Of a stretch of 64,000 nt of DNA, positions 33,501 to 45,258 are shown one piece after another. The translations under genes and the position numbers were made by a program. How positions within the stretch are numbered: position 1 is the stretch's first letter; the number at the start of each line of letters is the position of its first letter. Where the stretch lies: assembly GCA_037127255.1 (NCBI GenBank), contig JBANSL010000004.1, positions 24,497,967-24,561,966 on the forward strand, in the 5' to 3' direction. The stretch comes from Persicaria tinctoria (Eukaryota; Streptophyta; Magnoliopsida; Caryophyllales; Polygonaceae). Below the pieces are notes generated by a model, which did no database searches, had not been told where the DNA came from, and saw only the letters and a program-made list of their open reading frames with translations.

Positions 33501-36500
33501 TCACTCCCCAGTTAGTTCACAAAGAGGTCGAAACGCACACAAGATACCGGACAGATAGGAGTTTGAAAAGGGTTAAAGCTCACCGAGTTCTTCGAAGGTT
33601 CGCCGGAGACTCGCCGGGGCTCGATTTGGCTTGTCGGGGACTCGAGCTGCCCTCCCTTAGCCTAGGACGGAGGGAAAAGTCATAAAGGTGCGAATTTACT
33701 GAGTTTCGGAGCAAAAGAAAGGGAATCAAAGCGTTACCGGATCTGGGGCACAAAAACAGGGGAAAAGGAGGACGGCGGCGCTGCGCGGCGGTGGCTCGGC
33801 TGCCGGAGGCGAACTGGTGGCGACTGTGGGCAGTGGTGGCTGGCGGATTCACGAGCGACGAGAGAGATGGTGCTGGTAGGGTGGTAAACGGAGGCGTCGT
33901 GTGGTGGTGAGGTGGTGGCCGGTGGAAAAGGAGCCAAAGAGGAGAGCTTGGTGGTTGAACAGAAAAGAGGGGAGGATGGCGTTTCTTTGGGGAATGAACA
34001 AGAAGAGAGTGATGGAGAGGAGGGGATTTGTGTGTGTGGAGGAGGATTGCCAGGGGTTTGAAATAGAAGAGAGGGAGAGGGGTGTGTGAAAAAAAAAGGG
34101 AATAGGTCCTCCTGAAATTGACACAGCAAAGTGGGTGCTGGGCTGGTTTGGGAAAGAGACAAGATTGAGCTGAGAGAGGGTGCTCAGTATTGCATCGGAG
34201 CTGGTAAAAAAAAAAGAGGGGGAGAAGACCAAGATTCAATTTCAGATAAAGATGAGGAGATAAAGATGAGGAGAAGGAGACAAGGAAGTTGTCCGGATAT
34301 TTTAAAATACCCAAAATAAAAAAATAAAAAAATAAATATTAGGACCAGCTCATTCGGTCTTATTCCGACTCGATTAATTAACGCTTCAAAAATTGAGAGA
34401 ATATTTATATCCGGAGTTGATCCCAAATCCCGATGATAGATGTTGCCATGTCAAATTAGTTTTCAAAATTTTATTTTAGATCGAAATCCGCTTTACGAGG
34501 TTAAGGTCCGGGCTATAGAGTTTTTCCGTTAAATTTCGTTTTAAAATTCATTTTGATTTTCTTTTTCCGCGAAATTAGGATTTAAAAATCCGAGCCTTTA
34601 CAGTAATCCCTACGTAAAGAGCCTACTAACTATGAAGGGAAGGCAAACAACGACACCCATACAAGGCCTAAGGCTCTAAGAGTCCTATGGCAACTTATTA
34701 CCAAAAAGCCTACCTCACCCGTCAGGTGCAAGCAACTCTCTATAATAAGCCCCACTAAGATGACATGAATAAAGAAAAATGGTCACATCCGATAAACACC
34801 TATAACGGCCATTTCCTAGCAAAGACATATAGCAAGTCATATGGTTTCCATTTTAGATCCTAAGCGTGATTCTAAGTCGTATGGTGCATGAACACTAGCC
34901 TACTATATAACACCCAGTGCATAGAGCGCCCATCATGAGTAAGTTCAAAAAACTTACCTGGAGAAGCGCAGAATCCAAACAATGATCAGCAATGACAAGC
35001 AATCCAACATATCAGAGATCACCTAGTAATCCCATAAATAACATAATAAGTATAAGTCTAATTTACACAAAGCACACAAGTCACATATGAAACATGTAAG
35101 GTGCACACATATGAAAACTCAACCATCTTGTCATTATTAACATTATCATCTCATCTTCAATTCTCATATTGTCTCATCATATCTCATAAATTAACATCTT
35201 CCTCAATTCGAACATAACATCATCCTCATCAGGTCATGACAACCTCCATATCATACTTAGTCAAATTCGCATACTATCATTTTATACTCATACTTTCCGT
35301 AAGGATGTATATCATCAATATCATAATATCTAACATTTAATCTCTTATAATAAATCACCGCAAGTCATGCTATTAGTCACACATCTCATAACGTTAGTCA
35401 AACGATCATATTATCATGCTAGTTAGTCATAGAACAAGTCAGATTCTCAAGTTGTATCCAAATCCATTTCAAACTCCAAATTAAACATTTAAGAATTCCG
35501 ACCCTTGAAATTACTCGTTAATTTTTTTTTTCAATTTATTATTTTAAATCACTTTCCAACTTTGAAACTCTTTTCCAAATTCCTTTTTAAATCTTCAAGT
35601 CCAAATAATATATTTCATTTTAAATACCATTAAATAATTAAATAAGTAAACGGTTAACCCGAACCGAACCAAATCCATTTAAAATCCAACTGAATCGAAC
35701 CGAATCAAACCGAACCGAACCGAACCCTCTAATCTATAACTCCCAACCGGTTTAACATTAAAACAATTAAAACAATAAAAACAAGGAGGGGCCCCCACGA
35801 GTCTTCTTCCTCCCAATTTCACAACGACCCGCCATGGCTCCCTGCTCGCCCGACTAGAAGACCCCGTTGGCAAGCCTGAGCTCCACCTTCCGGCCTCCCT
35901 CGTCCTTCCTTCGTCGCACCTGCTGCTCCCGGTTCACTACTCACGCTCGGACCTTCCCAGCCTACTTGCAATCCCGGCCTCGACTGCTCCCTCGTTCTCC
36001 CGCTTGCCTCGCCCTCTCGGACACGCTCTCGAGCTCGTCGGAGCTCTCGAGCCCATCCGATCGACTCGCACTCAACCCTCACTCACTCTCGACTAATCTA
36101 AACATCGAAGGAAGCATGGATTCGAATTGAGGAAGGAAAGAAACGGCGGTGGTCTGGGCGTCGTCGGTGGCTCGCGATGGCTCGTCGGACCGGAAGTTTG
36201 GTTCGAGAACGAATAGGGCGGCGACGTTGGTGGTGGCGCTAGGGGCTCAGGGTTGCTTCGGGGGCTGGTGGTGGCTATTGTGGCGGATCCAGCGGTGGCT
36301 CTGCTGCTGTAGGTGGCTCCGAGGGATGCTGCGGCTGTTTCTGGTGGCTCCGAGGAGGTGTCGAAGGTGCTGCCATGGATGCTGCGCTCTCGAGGAAGAA
36401 GAAGGATGGTGGCGATGGAGCTCGGTGGTGATGGTGAAGGTGAAATGGTGATGATGAGGAGATGAAATGGTGATGGTGAGGAATTGATGGTGACGAGATG

Positions 36501-36952
36501 AAATGGTGATGGTGAGGAGGTGAAATGGTGATGGTGAAGTGCGACGGAGATGGAGTGAAGGAGAGAGCAGGAGAGGGTGATGGTGGCTGAAATTGACGGG
36601 GAGACGGGTTCAGTTTGCAGGGTAAGGTGAGGTGAGGGAGTTGGTGAGAATTGAGTGTCAATTTGGGTAAACCAATACCCGAAAATAAATTCCGAATACG
36701 CGAATTTTGAATCCCGAAATTAGTTCCTGAATGTTAGTTTTCCTGACTCTCGCTTTCTCTCAATTAGATTTTTAAAATCGACAAGGATATCGTCATCCGA
36801 TAATTATTTTGAATTTCTAAGGTAAAAGGACGGAAATTGTTCGTTAAATTTATATTGTGGTCGGAATCCGCTAAACGAGTTTTAAAACCGATTAAATTTC
36901 ATTTGTAATTCTCTTTTTCCGAAAAATTAGGATTAAAAATCCGAGCTTTACA
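30564..36952. repeat. Outer solo LTR (TGTAACGG...TTTACA family), copy 3, in copia pol
   Basis: Starts TGTAACGGCCCAGG at 30564 and ends CCGAGCTTTACA at 36952. It is flanked by the 5-bp target duplication GCAAA (30559..30563 and 36953..36957). No gag, pol or second LTR is present, so it is a solo LTR left by LTR-LTR recombination. Inside it, at 31242..34602, sits another member of the same family; without it the outer LTR is about 3.0 kb. The right half (34608..36952) has AT-rich sequence, then a GC-rich block at 35780..36650 with open frames but no recognisable domain. Confidence 0.8.
31242..34602. repeat. Inner solo LTR of the same family, copy 2, 3.36 kb
   Basis: Starts TGTAACGGCCCGGG at 31242 and ends CCGAGCCTTTACA at 34602. 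It is flanked by GTAAT (31237..31241 and 34603..34607), a clean 5-bp target duplication. The first 90 bases match the outer copy nearly exactly ('ttacgtttcgagggatgaaa', 'gttaggatcttgcgc'). The middle (33180..34310) is GC-rich, with apparent open frames on both strands (33220..33558, 33580..34314) that show no protein family and are low in complexity. It contains no internal retrotransposon domains. More than 3.3 kb for a single LTR is unusually long. Confidence 0.85.
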
Positions 36953-36957
36953 GCAAA

Positions 36958-37420
36958 TCACCATTTTCAGTGCTCAGCTTGAGACCCCGGGGCATAGGAA
37001 ATGCAGACGGCTTGCAATCATCCATCTGTGTATCATCCTTGCCTTTGATTTGATTGTCGCCTTTAGCTACAAGACGGGCCTTATAACGCTCAATTGACCC
37101 ATCTGGTCGAAATTTGATTTTGAATACCCAACGGCAACAAATTGCTGCTTTACCAAGAGGCAAAGATGTAAGAACCCATGTCTGATTGGCTTCAAGAGCT
37201 GTGAGTTCTTTCTGCATAGCCTCATTCCATAATGGATTGTCCTTGGCTTGTCGATAAGAAGAAGGCTCATGAATGGACAAAACATGAGCTAGAGATGTCG
37301 CATATTCAGGTGGGTAGAACAATTGATTGTCCACAGAAGAAACCATGAAAGAAGCAAACATGGATGGGGACAAAGTGGGACAGTAAAAGTCTTTGAGATA
37401 AGATGGAATGTGAGTCTGCC
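36958..37420 (-). pseudogene. Copia reverse transcriptase, N-terminal part with core deletion
   Basis: Minus-strand blocks HEPSSYRQAKDNPLWNEAMQ, KELTALEANQTWVLTSLPLG and CRWVFKIKFRPDGSIERYKA, then RLVAKGDNQIKG, are the start of the copia RT domain. The next residues, DDTQMDDCKPSAFPMPRGLK, belong to a position normally about 150-200 residues later. The RT palm, including the YVDD catalytic motif, is therefore deleted. The frame runs on to STENGDLL, where the long LTR is inserted. Confidence 0.8.
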
Positions 37421-38642
37421 TTACAGGTCTTCTGTGGTCATGGGAATTGGTATTGGAATTGTTATGTGGTTGGGTGGAGTCTGTAAAAGATAAGAAAAAT
37501 TGGGTGTAGTTTGAAGGTTTGGGTTTGGCATAGACAGATCATCATCTGGCTGAGTTTGTGGGTTATTTTGGACTGAGGTGGTTAGAGAAACCGAAGATGA
37601 GGTATTTGGGATCACATCATCAGCAGAAGGTATGAAAGGAGTGGTAGTAGGAGCACTGTCAAGGTAATGAGCTGGGTTAACAAGAGGAAGACTGGGAACA
37701 ATAGAAGAAGATGTTGCAAACCAGGTGTTGGCAAAAGGAAATTGAGTCTCAAAGAAGGCAACATCTATGCTAATATAATGACTTTATTGTCTTCCAAATC
37801 AAGTAATTTGTATGCCTTATTGCCTAGAGGGTAGCCTAGCATTATGCATTTTCGAGCCTTAGCAACAAACTTGTCCTTACTTGGACCTTTCTTCAAGGCA
37901 TAACACAGACACCCTATTACTCTAAAAAAACTGTAATCAGGTGTCTTACCATATAGCTTCTCATATGGTGTTGACCATTTCAAAACTAAAGATGGCATAA
38001 GATTGACAAGGTGTGTAGCAGTTAACACACATTCTCCCCATAGTTTCAAAGGCAAAGAAGCATGTAATCTGAGAGCACGAGTTGTCTCTATGAGATGCCT
38101 ATGTTTCCTCTCAACATGGTCATTCTGTTTTAGGACTTAGGGGGCAGACTGTTGATGCACAATACCCTTACTTTTGAGGAACTGATTACTCCTAAAAAAT
38201 TCAGTACCATGGTCACTCATAATGACCTTTACTCTAGCATCAAACTGATTTTCCACCATCAAGATGAAATCAGAAATCACACTAGTGACCTGTGAAGTTA
38301 GAAATTAGATGTGTCTACACAGCTTGGCTGGAATCATCTAAAATAGTGACAAAGAAATGAGCACCATTAATATTCTGAACTCTATATGGACTTCATAGGT
38401 CAACATGAAGCAAAGAAAACTTGTCTAAAGCAACAGAGTTGCTCAACTGAAATGGAAGAGAGTGATGCTTAGCCAATACATATGGCTCACAAAATCTGTC
38501 TGTATCATCAAAAAAAATGGCAACAATGAACATGTTGCAGTCTAGAAAAGGAAATGTGACCCAATCTAGTATGAAACAAGAGACTAGATGGACTTTTATT
38601 ACTACTATCAACACTGTTATTTGCAATGGCTCCTGCAATGTG
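37421..38642 (-). pseudogene. Copia integrase and GAG-pre-integrase region
   Basis: In order on the minus strand: SLLFHTRLGHISFSRLQHV, the GAG-pre-integrase motif (about 38590..38530), directly at the CACTA insertion. Integrase core follows at 38390..38060 in broken frames. The C-terminal integrase block MPLKLWGECVLTATHLVNLM then runs to TPYEKLYGKTPDYSFFRVIG and CLCYALKKGPSKDKF (38055..37765). A serine/threonine- and proline-rich linker lies at 37615..37421. The protein would insert element cDNA into host DNA. Several stops and frameshifts. Confidence 0.8.
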
Positions 38643-38873
38643 CACTACAAAAATAAATAAATTTGCCACACTATGTAGCTTCGGCAGGGGCTTGCCGTGG
38701 CAATTGGTATTCTTTTGCCACGACATTAGCCACGGTAAGCCTTCAATCTGAAAAATAAGACAAATTAGCCACCGATGATAGCTTCGGCAAAGGTTGTCGT
38801 GGCAATTAATCGATTTTGCCACCCTTTGTAGCAACGGCAAGGTTTTTTTGTCGTGGCCTTTGAGTTGGCTTTA

Positions 38874-39175
38874 GGGTATGTTTGGCAAAAGTAAGTAGCT
38901 TTTCGGAGCTTTTGATTTTGATATTCTATAGTCTTAAATGAAATAAATATAAGATTTTAGTTTAATTAGCTTTTGAAAGCTTTTGAAATATAAGCTTTTC
39001 AACAGATATTCACCCAAGCTTTTCGGAGCTTTTAGTTTTTTATTCACAAGTTTTTAACAACTACCTTAACAGCTAGGTTTACCAAACATTGTACTAGCTT
39101 ATTAACATATATTTAAGTCAAATAATCTAACAACTTCAGCTACCCAACAACTACCATTTTGCCAAACACACATTA
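38874..39175. mobile_element. Small hAT-like MITE inside the CACTA left end
   Basis: The left end GGGTATGTTTGGCAAAA and the reverse complement of the right end ATGTGTGTTTGGCAAAA match over 13 inner bases. Flanks TGGCTTTA and TGACTTA are a possible imperfect 8-bp duplication. The interior repeats 'agcttttcggagcttttga/g' (38898 and 39018). The boundaries are uncertain. Confidence 0.4.
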
Positions 39176-39246
39176 TGACTTAGCCACGGCAGTGGCTAAC
39201 CGAAGCTAATCTTTTCTATCATAAAAGTTTTCCGCCAAAAAATTTA

Positions 39247-39321
39247 GGGAAATTTACAGAAAACCACCCGTTAAATAGTGAAAACTACCTTATTTAACGG
39301 GTGGTTTTCTGTAAATTTCCC
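39247..39321. mobile_element. 75-bp palindromic MITE with 9-bp target duplication
   Basis: GGGAAATTTACAGAAAACCA... pairs with ...TGGTTTTCTGTAAATTTCCC, forming an almost perfect hairpin with about 31-bp arms and a loop of about 12 bases. It is flanked by AAAAATTTA at 39238..39246 and 39322..39330. A 9-bp duplication and G-rich terminus are Mutator-like features. The arm motif recurs in the larger element at 57142..58030. Confidence 0.85.
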
Positions 39322-39330
39322 AAAAATTTA

Positions 39331-42300
39331 ACACCCGCTCTCATGAAAATTGAAATACGGAGTACTTGACTTTATTTGGTTGGAAATTAGAATACTTGAG
39401 AAAATAAACCCTAGATCTACGCCTCTTGACTCTTCCCCTCTCTCTCTCTCTCTCTATGTATGCTCACTTCCTCCAAGCCCTCACCGCCATTGAAGCACCT
39501 CCTCCTCCAGTGTCGTCTTCTTTGTCACCATCTGAGATCTATCCCTTACTTCCCAAGCGCTGGTAAGCTCGGCTTCGGATTCCTTACGAGTCCCTATCTG
39601 AGATCTATCCCTTTCGTTTCCCTTTTCTCGTCAAATTTCGTTACTCAGATCCAGCGCTGTTCCAATATTCTATCGAGACCTCCATTGAAACCCCACAACG
39701 TGAATCACAGAGAAGCTACAATAGGTCGAACACTCCGAGGTAGACGGCAGCTTGGTGACTAGCTCAGGCGATTGGGAGCAAGGGCAGACGCAATCATGCT
39801 CCGAAGATCCGAAACGAGCTATAGCAATCCAAAGCGGGCGCGCTCAGTAAGTATGCTCTAGGGTTTTATTAAAAAAATTCCAAATCCAAATCTGCTATTT
39901 TATATTCCAATGATTTAAACTCCAAATTTTGAGTCTCTTTTTACATCTACTTCCAGTGAAGTGTCCAATTTCTAAACTCGACTGATTTTTTTATAGAGAT
40001 TGTGATTTTGGGGCTTTTCGAATCAGGGCAATCGATATGAGAAGGCAAGCAGATTCAGTGTTCAAGAAATTTTGAGGAGCTAGGGTCACCCACACTTCAA
40101 ACAACCGACAAAAAGGGAAGCGCGGCCATCTGTTTGATCTAGGTATGCTAATTTAACTTTTCCCCCTTTGACATTGAGCTTTCAATTTGTGCTAAGCATT
40201 GGCTGTATATTATATAAACCTGTAATATATTCTTTTGTTTGGATTTACAATTCTAGGCTGGGGTGAGAGTTTTTCCATGTTAAAAATTTCTTTGTTGTAA
40301 TCAGTCTCTGGAAATCACCTCTTTTTCGCTATGTCACACTACAGCATTTTTTATTTCAAAGCACACAAGATGCCAAACAAACATTTAAATGCTTTTGAAA
40401 CTTGAAAGTCAATGTTTAGATGCTTTGGTGGAGACTGATTTATGTGCATGTTGAGCAGGTATTTTGCTTTCTTATCAAATCAAATTAGCTAGCTCTCTAG
40501 CTAGTGAATACTGATTCATGATTATAAAAGGCACTTATAGCTGTTAAACTTCTTGATTCCTGTTATGATGTACATCTCGTGATTGGAGTCATATAATTAA
40601 GCAGATTGGCATCTGATTTTGCATTGTTTGCTTTGTATTGGCAGTCTGTTGCTCTGTATTGACAACTGATTTTGCATTGATGAAACGTCGTTTGCTGATG
40701 GTAAGTGCTTTTTCTTATTTATGTAATCCAAATAGTTCTTTTCCTAGACCTGGATTAAGATTATAGCTTTCATTTCTTTACCTAATTGGTCCCTTTTTAT
40801 ATGGTTGGCATGTACAAAAGTTCTTTTCCAAACTTATTGCATACAAAAGTTCTTTTGGTCCTCTGCCTTGGTCAGTACAACTCCTATCTTCAGGACAGGT
40901 ACACACATTTATCCTTAAATTTCTTATCTTACAAAGTGGTGTGTAGGTTTTTTAGTATGAATGTTAATGTATGTTTAAGGTTTTTATCCTCTTTTGTTTG
41001 CTTTAGGGATATAAGAGTAATACACCATCAGGTTTTACTCTTAAAATAAGGAAGCATATTTGAACTAGAAGACTTGAAGATGTTCGACAACTTGGATATG
41101 ACATGGTAAACTTTTGACCTCTATCTTTGCTTATTTCAATCAAATCGTTACTTGTATGATGTGAACTAGGACAATTTTACATTATATTAATCTAATCTCT
41201 CTCACACATTTTGCTATTAACCTTGAACTAGCTTGCTTATGACAACTCATAATCATGTTTTAAATTGGAGATTTAGGTATGCATTGGTCAATTCAGATTC
41301 GAGGTAAAACATCTTTTACATAGGGCTTGAGAATGACAATAAACCCCTGAAGATTGAGCAAGCTTCTTACAGATAAGCCACCACCCTCCCTTGAATTTGA
41401 AAACCCCTTTTAATATAGTTTGATCATTCAAACTTGTCATCCAGAAATTCCATGTACGTGAAAACACCTTTTGAATTTTCACAGGGTAACCATTTTTAAT
41501 AGCTTATATCAACCATCAAATTCCAGACTTGTGCGCATAACATTTTAGTAATAGCAATATATTTCTGTGAGCTTTTAGATTTTAGTTTCTCCTTCAACAT
41601 TTCCATTATCTGTGCACTGTGCAGTCTACAGAACTTGGAATGCTGCCTTATTGTCTTATTTCCCCTATTTCTCGTACATGATTTCTACCTTTTTGTGGCT
41701 TCAATGTTCCGGTAGTCTAGACACAATTTAGATTTGCTTGCTTGGCTTGTAGGTATATGCTGAGAGAGGGGCTTGGTCTCTCTGGTATTTTTCAATATTG
41801 TTTATTGGCATTGTGAGTAACTAAGTTGTTCACTGGCATTGTTAGCAACAATTTGTGTCCAAGTTTTTCCATTTGATTTCATCTTTGGCAGAGACATTCA
41901 TGTGAGAAATTCTTTTTTTTTTCCCCTGTTAAGAATGCCAAAATTAATTAGCTTTTCTGTCAATTTTGACTTCTGTTGTTTAATCATGCAGATTTATCGA
42001 CATGGGTCTTGATGTGTTTATGGAGCAGCACAAACACATCAAGATTATCCAGTCTGGATAATCTTGACTAGTCTTACACTTGCTATTGGAGTTGTTTTCT
42101 AGGTAACAATCAAAGTATTAACTTTTCTTCGTCTCACTTTATGCAAGCGTGTAGGCTTTGCCTGGGTGTTTGGCCTGCAAGTTCTTTTTTGATCAGCTGT
42201 ACCTTAACATGTTCAATATTTATGAATGTGTCTCTCATGTTTCACTTCTTGACCCCTTTCCTGCAGTCTAGGTAAGAGGTAGTTGCAGACCTTCAGCAGA

Positions 42301-43420
42301 TGCAAAGTGTGCATGTAAGTGAACCTTATCAGTTCCTGTGAAATTATTTTGCCTAGAAATTGGCTAATTCCTATGAACTTCTGTGGTAATAATTATGTGA
42401 AATGCATGGCTAACTATATATTTACATGGACAATATCTTTTTAAAACTTACTGACATTGTGAATAACATGAATCTTTCACCCTTCTATGTGGGTAATTGC
42501 TCATAAATATGAAACATGGTAAGGCAGCGGAATATATGCTGCTGTTGTTTCCTCTCTTTTTTTCATATAGAATTACTTGTCTAGAAATTTCTTTTTTTTT
42601 TTAATGGCATGGAGATCTAAATGAATATGTTTAGTTTGATTAAAGAACATGGCCATTATGATCCCTGCTATCCTTTTGTTCTAAAACTGGTTTTCACTGA
42701 TCGTGCCATGAGCCGGTGAGTAAAGACTTTCTGGTTTTAACATTGAACCAATGGATGCGACTCTCATTATCTAACTTTATGTAGCTTGTAAAGTTGTAAC
42801 TAGCAATAACAAGTTATTTTAATCGTAATGGAAGTTTTCATTATGAGTGGGGATTTCATTTATGGTTTATCATTTTCAAGGCATTAACATGTTAATTTGA
42901 TCATATAACTGAACTTTCTTTTTATCAATATGAATTAATACCAGCTCTATGTTCATCTATTACAGGTTTGCTCATCCTTATTCAGCATTCATGATATTGT
43001 GCAGCTTTGGTGGTTTTCTAGTTCTTATTGGTTTCATGCAGTATATGTAGAGTTCATATCTGTTGTTTTTCTAGTTCTTATTGATCATATTTGCTGTTTT
43101 TTTTCATGCAGTATATGTAGAGTTCAAATGCCATTTGATACTCTTTGCTGGTGTTAGGTGGAGGCGTGGAGGCTCACATTTGCATGGTGAAGTGTTGAGA
43201 TGCAATGAAAATATGTAAATTTTATAATTATGTATATTTATTTTATATAAATTATGTAGATTTTTAACATTTTATTAGATATGTAATTTTTTATAATTAA
43301 TGAAATTTTATTATATATGTAAATTGTGTATTATTTTTTTTAAAAAAAATATTGGACTTTTTAGCCCGGGCCTCAAGAATCCGGGCTAAAAAGCATGTTT
43401 TTATTTTATTTTCCACCCAC
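39331..43420 (+). other. Interior of the CACTA element, possibly captured gene or lncRNA
   Basis: A (CT)n tract (39437..39456) precedes a 100-codon frame at 39460..39762 (MLTSSKPSPPLKHLLLQCRL...) with a signal-like hydrophobic/serine composition but no known domain. From 39850 to 43300 the sequence is T-rich and intron-like, with many GT/AG sites and no long frame. 43020..43135 holds a duplication around 'catgcagtatatgtagagtt' (43036 and 43108). It resembles a transcribed multi-exon region carried by the transposon. Confidence 0.4.
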
Positions 43421-43670
43421 ACTTTAGCTACGGCTGCTTGCCGTGGCAAATGTGTCATGCCTATTGTCTGGGGTGGCCTTGCCGTTGCTTTTGCCGTGGC
43501 TAATATCTTGCCAGAGCTAGTAGCCGAAGCTACCAAATTTTGCCACCGTCCGGTTCGCCACCCGCTTATTTGTCGTCGCAGTGCCGAAGCTAGAAGCCTT
43601 TTGCCACCCCAGAAAGGCCTTTTGCCACATCATTTTTCCGAAGCAAATTTAATTTTTTTTTGTAGTGGTG

Positions 43671-44130
43671 GTGTGATCCATGACAAGGCTTTATCTTTGC
43701 ATCTAGCTGAGCTTTGAACAACTGTTTGGAGATCCGAGCTGCACTGAAAACTATCTTTCTAGATTTAAGGTCCTGAAACACACACTTGGACCTCTTAAAA
43801 ATCACATCATAGCTAGCTTGTGTCGTCCACAACCCTTCCCACTGAGAGAATATTGATTTTAAAATATGGAATATAAAAGACCTTCCCACTGAGAGAATAT
43901 TGATTTTAAAATATGGAATATAAAAGACTTCTTGCAGTAACATGCCACACACCAACTTGACATCACCAATCTCCTTAACTTGTCTAACAAAACCATCAGG
44001 AAGACAAACACTCATAGGTCTAAGGAGTTTTCTTCTATTCACTAAAAATTGACTATTGCAAGTCAGATGATCGGTGGCTCCCGAATCTATAATCCATATG
44101 CTTGAATTCTCTTAATCAAATTTAGATGAA
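43671..44130 (-). pseudogene. Copia protease/pre-integrase region
   Basis: The minus strand reads LPDGFVRQVKEIGDVKL, then LLQEVFYIPYFKINILSV, the protease-to-pre-integrase segment of copia polyproteins, followed by DLKSRKIVFSAARISKQLF and the CACTA insertion. A 47-bp tandem duplication (43834..43880 and 43881..43927) shifts the frame; its effect is visible as a repeated PYFKIN-like stretch. A premature stop lies upstream near 44117. Confidence 0.75.
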
Positions 44131-45202
44131 TTCAAGGCAGAGATAGTACTTGCAAAACTGGTTGAAGGCATGACCTCCTTTCCCTTCATAGCCCTCAACA
44201 CTTCCTGACAGACTGCGTTTACAAGAGACATATCCATATGCCTTTCACCATCCTCCAAAAGAGAATCAAACATTCCAGAAGCGCGCAGTTGCAGATGTTC
44301 TTGTCTCAGTCTTTCCTTTCGGATTCTTGAACATCTCTAGATAACCGATGATTTTAAAACAACCATCGACTATATGTCCCTTCATTCCACAATGTGTGCA
44401 CTTCCTGCCAGACTTGTCTTGTTTCTCCTTCTTAGAAGGTTTTCTGTCAGTTGAAGTTTTGCTAACAGACAAAGCACTAGCATCTTGAATCTGAGATTTT
44501 CCATCTCCTTCAGATCCAGTAGCCACCTGTTGCACAAGGTAGTAAGCTCTCCCTACTATTGGCAGTGGTTCAGTTGCAAGAATTTGATTTCTTGCACTTT
44601 CATAGTTATCATTCAATCCCATAAGAAATTGAAGTAACTTGTAGTGATTATCAACTTCTGATAATTTCTTCTTCATATCACATGTGCATCAACTGATAGC
44701 ACCACAAGAACATTGTGGAATTCCCTCCAAACAGAGAATCTCATCCCACAATTTCTTGATTTTGTTAAAATACCCAGGCACAGACAAGGTACCTTGAACG
44801 ATATTGCATAATTTCTTCCTTAACTGGGCATACCTTTCAATGATATCCAGCCAAAGTTCTCTCGAGGATTCGGCATACATGAATCCTTTTTGCGATGCTA
44901 GGCGTCATCGAATTCAAAATCCAGCACCGGACCATGAAGTCGCATATCTTCCATCTGTGTAAATCTCCGACGGCAACATTTTCCAGTTGTGTAGTCCCGT
45001 CAATGAAGCACGTCTTGTACTTTGCTCAGAGAGCCATCTGGACTCCTCTACTCCAGCTCAGAAAGTTCGAGCCATTGAACGAACTCGCAACGAACTAAGC
45101 TCCGGGATAATCGGAGTTCGACAAGCTCAACGGATCGTTCATGTTCGTCTGATTCCCGAGATCTGCAACAATCTGATTTCCTGCTCCAATCTGTGTCTCC
45201 AT
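44131..45202 (-). pseudogene. Copia gag with zinc knuckle
   Basis: From the ATG at 45202: METQIGAGNQIVADLGNQTN, MNDPLSLSNSDYPGA-stop, then FVASSFNGSNFLSWSRGVQM and a second stop in ALSAKYKTCFIDG, the N-terminal copia gag region. 44880..44690 has SSRELWLDIIERYAQLRKKL and PGYFNKIKKLWDE. 44676..44266 has LLQFLMGLNDNYESARNQIL and a CCHC-like zinc knuckle CTHCGMKGHIVDGCFKIIGY. The protein would form particles and bind element RNA. At least two nonsense codons and one frame break (near 44685). Confidence 0.85.
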
Positions 45203-45244
45203 CTCCAAAATCTGATCAAGCGCTAAGCGTCGGATCGACCGAAC

Positions 45245-45256
45245 GCTCTGATACCA
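45245..45256 (-). other. Primer-binding site of the copia element
   Basis: TGGTATCAGAGC on the minus strand, complementary to the 3' end of initiator tRNA-Met and the standard plant copia primer site. The adjoining LTR is displaced to 46649 by an inserted solo LTR. Confidence 0.9.
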
Positions 45257-45258
45257 TG

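Larger units (their letters stand above)
38643..43667. mobile_element. CACTA (En/Spm-type) element, 5.0 kb, non-autonomous
   Basis: Begins CACTACAAAAATAAATAAA and ends ...TTTTTTTTTGTAGTG, the diagnostic CACTA termini. It is flanked by the 3-bp duplication GTG (38640..38642 and 43668..43670). Both ends carry subterminal repeats of GCCACGGCAA, GCCGTGGCAA and 'tagcttcggca' types (38660..38860, 39180..39210 and 43420..43650), the expected transposase-binding arrays. No TNPA or TNPD transposase is recognised. The interior (39330..43300) looks like captured, intron-rich host DNA. It interrupts the copia frame between protease and GAG-pre-integrase. Confidence 0.9.

Noticed and set aside
33220..34314. 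GC-rich open frames up to 244 codons on both strands
   Set aside because: Low-complexity Ser/Pro/Arg- and Phe-rich text within a solo LTR bounded by a target duplication; no recognisable domain and overlapping frames on both strands.
35867..36661. Open frames in the GC-rich part of the outer solo LTR
   Set aside because: Overlapping frames on both strands, repetitive (GGTGATGGTGA)-type sequence, no domain.
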